From a candidate division WWE3 bacterium CG22_combo_CG10-13_8_21_14_all_39_12 (GTDB taxonomy: Bacteria; Patescibacteriota; 4484-211; GCA-002791395), in assembly GCA_002771355.1 (NCBI GenBank), contig PCSU01000013.1, positions 1 to 7,254 on the forward strand: a stretch of 7,254 bases of DNA, written 5' to 3'. Under the pieces are notes generated by a model that saw only the letters and a list, made by a program, of their open reading frames with translations, searched no databases and was not told the DNA's origin. Below are positions 4,996 to 7,254 of the stretch, in pieces. The position numbers and the translations under genes were made by a program. The stretch's first letter is position 1, and every line of letters begins with the position of its first letter.

Positions 4996-5024
4996 CGTAT
5001 ACCCATTATATAGTAAATTGTCAA
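4996..5024 (-). promoter_or_regulatory. Distal promoter of the structured minus-strand unit
   Basis: The minus strand reads TTGACA (5024-5019, perfect -35), a 17-bp spacer, TATACG (5001-4996). It lies 47 bp upstream of the proximal promoter in the same direction. Tandem promoters suggest strong or doubly regulated expression. Confidence 0.5.
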
Positions 5025-5051
5025 TAGTGTAGAGAAAATTACCTAAATCTA

Positions 5052-5078
5052 AATTTCGATGCCGGTCGGAGATGACAA
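5052..5078 (+). repeat. 27-nt interspersed palindromic repeat, diverged copy E
   Basis: Ends GCCGGTCGGAGATGACAA, close to the second half of copy D (GGTCGGGAATGACAA), while the first half (AATTTCGAT) is diverged and needs a one-base shift to align. This is the least certain member of the family. Confidence 0.35.
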
Positions 5079-5117
5079 GAACAATCCTGTGTGGTTTATT
5101 CTCTTATGATTACTATA

Positions 5118-5140
5118 CGGTTTAAACCGGGGTTACCCCG
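5118..5140. promoter_or_regulatory. Two overlapping dyads upstream of the 5301 gene
   Basis: CGGTTTAAACCG (5118-5129) is a perfect 12-bp palindrome, and CGGGG (5128-5132), TTA, CCCCG (5136-5140) is a perfect hairpin sharing its last two bases. The first is centred roughly 60 bp before the predicted transcription start, a usual place for an activator site. No regulator is visible here. Confidence 0.35.
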
Positions 5141-5167
5141 AAATATATCCTAAAGACCTCCTACATA

Positions 5168-5176
5168 TGCTATAAT
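5168..5176 (+). promoter_or_regulatory. Extended -10 promoter of the 605-aa gene
   Basis: TGCTATAAT: a TGn extension with a perfect TATAAT (5171-5176). The -35 position (5148-5153, TCCTAA) is poor, which extended -10 promoters tolerate, or it may need an activator at the upstream dyads. The leader of about 118 nt includes a small hairpin (TAACGT 5205-5210 with ACGTTA 5219-5224) and an 18-codon ORF. Confidence 0.55.
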
Positions 5177-5247
5177 CTCTTTTGCACATAAGGTGTAGTT
5201 TTACTAACGTTTTTAAGTACGTTAACATCACGAAAGGAGAACTAAGG

Positions 5248-5304
5248 TTGGATATCTTTATTCACCGTAGATTGTATTCGATTCACCAAAGGAGCATAGA
5301 ATGA
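5248..5304 (+). CDS. 18-codon leader ORF coupled to the 605-aa gene
   Basis: Starts at TTG (5248), 8 nt after AGGAG (5235-5239 within AAAGGAGA), and translates as MDIFIHRRLYSIHQRSIE. Its TGA (5302-5304) overlaps the ATG of the next gene (5301-5303) as ATGA, the usual arrangement for translational coupling. The ORF also runs over the second gene's own ribosome binding site (AAAGGAG, 5288-5294), so ribosomes on the leader would influence initiation there. There is no run of one amino acid that would suggest classical attenuation. The peptide is too short to judge as a functional product. A chance ORF with a TTG start is the alternative, though the good ribosome binding site and exact overlap argue against it. 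Confidence 0.45.
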   Translation: MDIFIHRRLYSIHQRSIE

Positions 5305-7118
5305 CAAACAGCTCACTTCCTCCCAATCAGCACGAAGTGGCGGTAGCGATTGTCACATTAAGAAGGCTACTTGATAACTTCAGTGCCCTTAAAGACGGTA
5401 GGACAACAGTTGAGGGAACATTTAGGCTTGACCAAATGGCAAGACTAATTGGGGCCTTAGAAGAGAACCTGGATCCTGCACTCCTAAAATTTGAGGATCT
5501 ACAAGCATACATTGATGAATTACTCACGGCATACAAACCGTTTATGGCAACGGAGCCTACAATGCCGCATGCAAAGCCATTACAGATTCCGACTACTGTC
5601 AATGTCGCGGCACCTCAAACCCTGACAGATCTTAAACTGCATCCAGCAGTTGAAATGCTCAGCAAGCTTGGACTTGATCCACTTGACCACCCTATGTATC
5701 ACACAGGTGGTAAGGTGGAACAGTTTTTGAACATGAGTGCATTTGGGAACAAACCTGATGGTGTGACAATGCTTGTGACTGATGTAAGAACAATTGCACC
5801 TGTAGGCGCTCCAACAGTGTTACTTTATGCACTCAACACCAAGATAAGTGGAGGCAAAATCAGCTCAGCGCTTGGATATACTAGGCGGCAAACCGTTGCC
5901 AGAGATCTGTTTAAGCGGACTTGTACACTTCTCAAGTTACTTGGAATCAATCCAGAGCTCTTGCTAGTGTACCCATCCATCGAAAAGGATCCGGGCATCA
6001 GGTGGTTCTTGGATGACACTCTTGCAAACGATACGTTGCGCCAGGCATGGGAACATGTTTTTGCGGTCATGTCCCAAAGACCATTTACAACCGCACTATT
6101 TCAACCGTGGAACAAACCTCCCAAATCAACCGTGAAACCGCACAAAGCAAAGACAAGCTTAAGAAAACAAAGCGGACTATTCACTGATGGGGCAGATAAT
6201 GATCTACCTGCCGGCATGTCAAAACCAGATTCGCACTTTTTAAAAGCTGTTCGGTTTGATAATGCGGCGGGACGCCTCATTGCTGAAATTGTTAACGGAA
6301 CCTTCAATTCCAGCATTGGGGCTGAGTGGGGGAGACTCATCAAATCTAACAACCCCACTGAAACTTCTAAGGGAGCATTGATTAAAGTAACCCATGTATA
6401 TAAAGGTTTGGGAATTGATGTAACAGAACCACTTCCTGGCCTTGATCACCTGGGAATTATCTGGTTCCTAACTTCAGTTGCGAAAGAACAAAAGGATGTA
6501 GTCGATTTCTGGACACGCGTTTTTACCTTCTTCGAAGGGCAAACTCTTACAGTCGATCACTTCCGTCCGTGGAATGGTGTACCCGAAGGGATGCCCATTG
6601 CACCCGTTCCTGAGGTTAAGGAACGTGATCCACAGGCGTTTCCAGAACCGTCAGCCGACGCCATGGCATGGCTTACCGTTCTTCAAGAGTTAGACGCTCA
6701 GCAAAGTGGACTTCTTCATGACTACATTCCAGCTCTAATCGAGGCAACAGGCTCAAAGGACTGGTCGGTAGATCGTATTCAGGCTGCCATTAAGGAGGCA
6801 GCTCAGATCACAAGATGGCTTGTGAATCACTGCATCGAAGATGGTCAAACTGCACCTGGATTTCCAACAGAAAACTCTGCTGGATGGCAGAAAATAGTTG
6901 CCTTCATTACCAAGCACTCGAGCTTAGAAAACGAGTTAGGTGCTTTCTGGACCAAACTTCTTCGATTTGCAAAAAATCGAAGGATGAATACCATTGACGC
7001 ATTGTACGACCCCAGCCAAACACCTCCTCCTACAAACTACAGTAGAAAAAGGGTGTTAGAAGTAACGACAGCTACACCACATGGTGGAGATGTTGTTTCG
7101 GTTAAACGTGAAGAGTAA
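5301..7118 (+). CDS. Orphan 605-aa protein with three internal repeats
   Basis: Not recognised. The ATG follows AAAGGAG (5288-5294) by 6 nt, and an in-frame stop at 5268 rules out a longer version. There is no signal peptide or membrane segment, so it is probably cytoplasmic. Layout: a helical N-terminus (1-82), a Pro/Thr linker (85-108), then repeated units joined by linkers (basic at 273-290, Pro/Glu-rich at 429-450), and a Pro/basic tail (571-605). Matching repeat cores: residues 230-274 (GIRWFL, then AWEHVF and LFQPWNKPP), 383-428 (GIIWFL, then FWTRVF and HFRPWNGVP) and, weaker, 526-576 (AGWQKIVAF, then FWTKLL and YDPSQTPP). A GLGI-like turn precedes the first two (213-216, 369-372). The spacing of about 150 residues implies duplicated domains, perhaps a binding scaffold. 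No catalytic motif is seen. It is preceded by a coupled leader ORF and ended by its own terminator. Confidence 0.85.
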   Translation: MTNSSLPPNQHEVAVAIVTLRRLLDNFSALKDGRTTVEGTFRLDQMARLIGALEENLDPALLKFEDLQAYIDELLTAYKPFMATEPTMPHAKPLQIPTTVNVAAPQTLTDLKLHPAVEMLSKLGLDPLDHPMYHTGGKVEQFLNMSAFGNKPDGVTMLVTDVRTIAPVGAPTVLLYALNTKISGGKISSALGYTRRQTVARDLFKRTCTLLKLLGINPELLLVYPSIEKDPGIRWFLDDTLANDTLRQAWEHVFAVMSQRPFTTALFQPWNKPPKSTVKPHKAKTSLRKQSGLFTDGADNDLPAGMSKPDSHFLKAVRFDNAAGRLIAEIVNGTFNSSIGAEWGRLIKSNNPTETSKGALIKVTHVYKGLGIDVTEPLPGLDHLGIIWFLTSVAKEQKDVVDFWTRVFTFFEGQTLTVDHFRPWNGVPEGMPIAPVPEVKERDPQAFPEPSADAMAWLTVLQELDAQQSGLLHDYIPALIEATGSKDWSVDRIQAAIKEAAQITRWLVNHCIEDGQTAPGFPTENSAGWQKIVAFITKHSSLENELGAFWTKLLRFAKNRRMNTIDALYDPSQTPPPTNYSRKRVLEVTTATPHGGDVVSVKREE

Positions 7119-7128
7119 CACAGTATAG

Positions 7129-7160
7129 AACCCAGTAGCGCATTATGCTGCTGGGTTTTT
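7129..7160 (+). terminator. Rho-independent terminator of the 605-aa gene
   Basis: AACCCAGTAGC (7129-7139) pairs with GCTGCTGGGTT (7147-7157) over 11 positions with one T-G, a 7-nt loop, and a T-run at 7156-7160. It starts 10 bp after the stop codon. Confidence 0.85.
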
Positions 7161-7196
7161 GTATTAAGCAGGAAACCCCACACAAGATTAGCAGAT

Positions 7197-7252
7197 GTTT
7201 TGTAACGTAAGGAGGTGAAGAGAGAGAATTTCATACGCTTACGTTACAAAAC
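7197..7252. repeat. 15-bp perfect inverted repeat around a Shine-Dalgarno core
   Basis: GTTTTGTAACGTAAG (7197-7211) is the exact reverse complement of CTTACGTTACAAAAC (7238-7252). The 26-nt loop begins with the rest of AAGGAGGTGA (7209-7218), the full consensus complement of a typical 16S rRNA 3' end. No start codon follows at normal spacing. No T-run is visible before the window ends, so a terminator is not supported. It may regulate a gene beyond the window. Confidence 0.6.
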
Positions 7253-7254
7253 CT

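Noticed and set aside
7037..7234. 65-codon minus-strand ORF at the right edge
   Set aside because: It overlaps the end of the 605-aa gene and its terminator, has no ribosome binding site, and its composition looks like antisense translation.
1..7254. CRISPR array, insertion sequence or prophage genes
   Set aside because: No regularly spaced direct repeats, no transposase or integrase, and no phage structural proteins are visible. The 27-nt repeats are irregularly spaced and occur in both orientations.

Overview
The window is bacterial: short intergenic gaps, strong AAGGAG-type ribosome binding sites, sigma70-like promoters and hairpin-plus-T-run terminators. Only one protein is recognisable with confidence, a RecD2/TraA-type helicase on the minus strand (397-2616). 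The other genes are orphans to me. The mix of a RecD2 helicase, small orphan genes that each have their own promoter and terminator, and 27-nt intergenic palindromes would suit a Patescibacteria/CPR-type genome. That placement is a weak inference and the sequence does not fix the lineage.

Layout. 1-396 is non-coding and holds three copies of a 27-nt palindromic repeat plus a hairpin with a Shine-Dalgarno-like core. 397-2616 (-) is recD2. 2617-2812 is a divergent intergenic region with a perfect 10+10 bp dyad and a promoter on each side. 2813-3214 (+) is a small orphan gene whose natural C-terminus appears to lie in another frame, so a frameshift at a T4 run is suspected; it ends at a strong terminator. 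3361-3732 (+) is a 123-aa orphan. It converges on 3775-4263 (-), a small protein with one membrane segment.

4270-5300 has no long gene but is the most unusual part. On the minus strand it contains a compact transcription unit: two tandem promoters, a leader of about 200 nt with a long stem-loop and an 11-bp anti-Shine-Dalgarno sequence, a Shine-Dalgarno inside its own hairpin, a GC-rich 56-codon ORF for an Arg-rich peptide, and a perfect 16-bp-stem terminator. It could be a regulated small-protein mRNA, a structured non-coding RNA, or both.

5301-7118 (+) encodes a 605-aa orphan with a motif repeated about three times every 150 residues. It is preceded by an 18-codon leader ORF that overlaps its start as ATGA, and followed by a good terminator. 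The window ends in a 15-bp perfect inverted repeat enclosing a consensus Shine-Dalgarno.

Apart from the leader-ORF coupling, nothing shows that the genes work together; most look like separate single-gene units. RecD2 would act in DNA repair or recombination. The roles of the other proteins are unknown.
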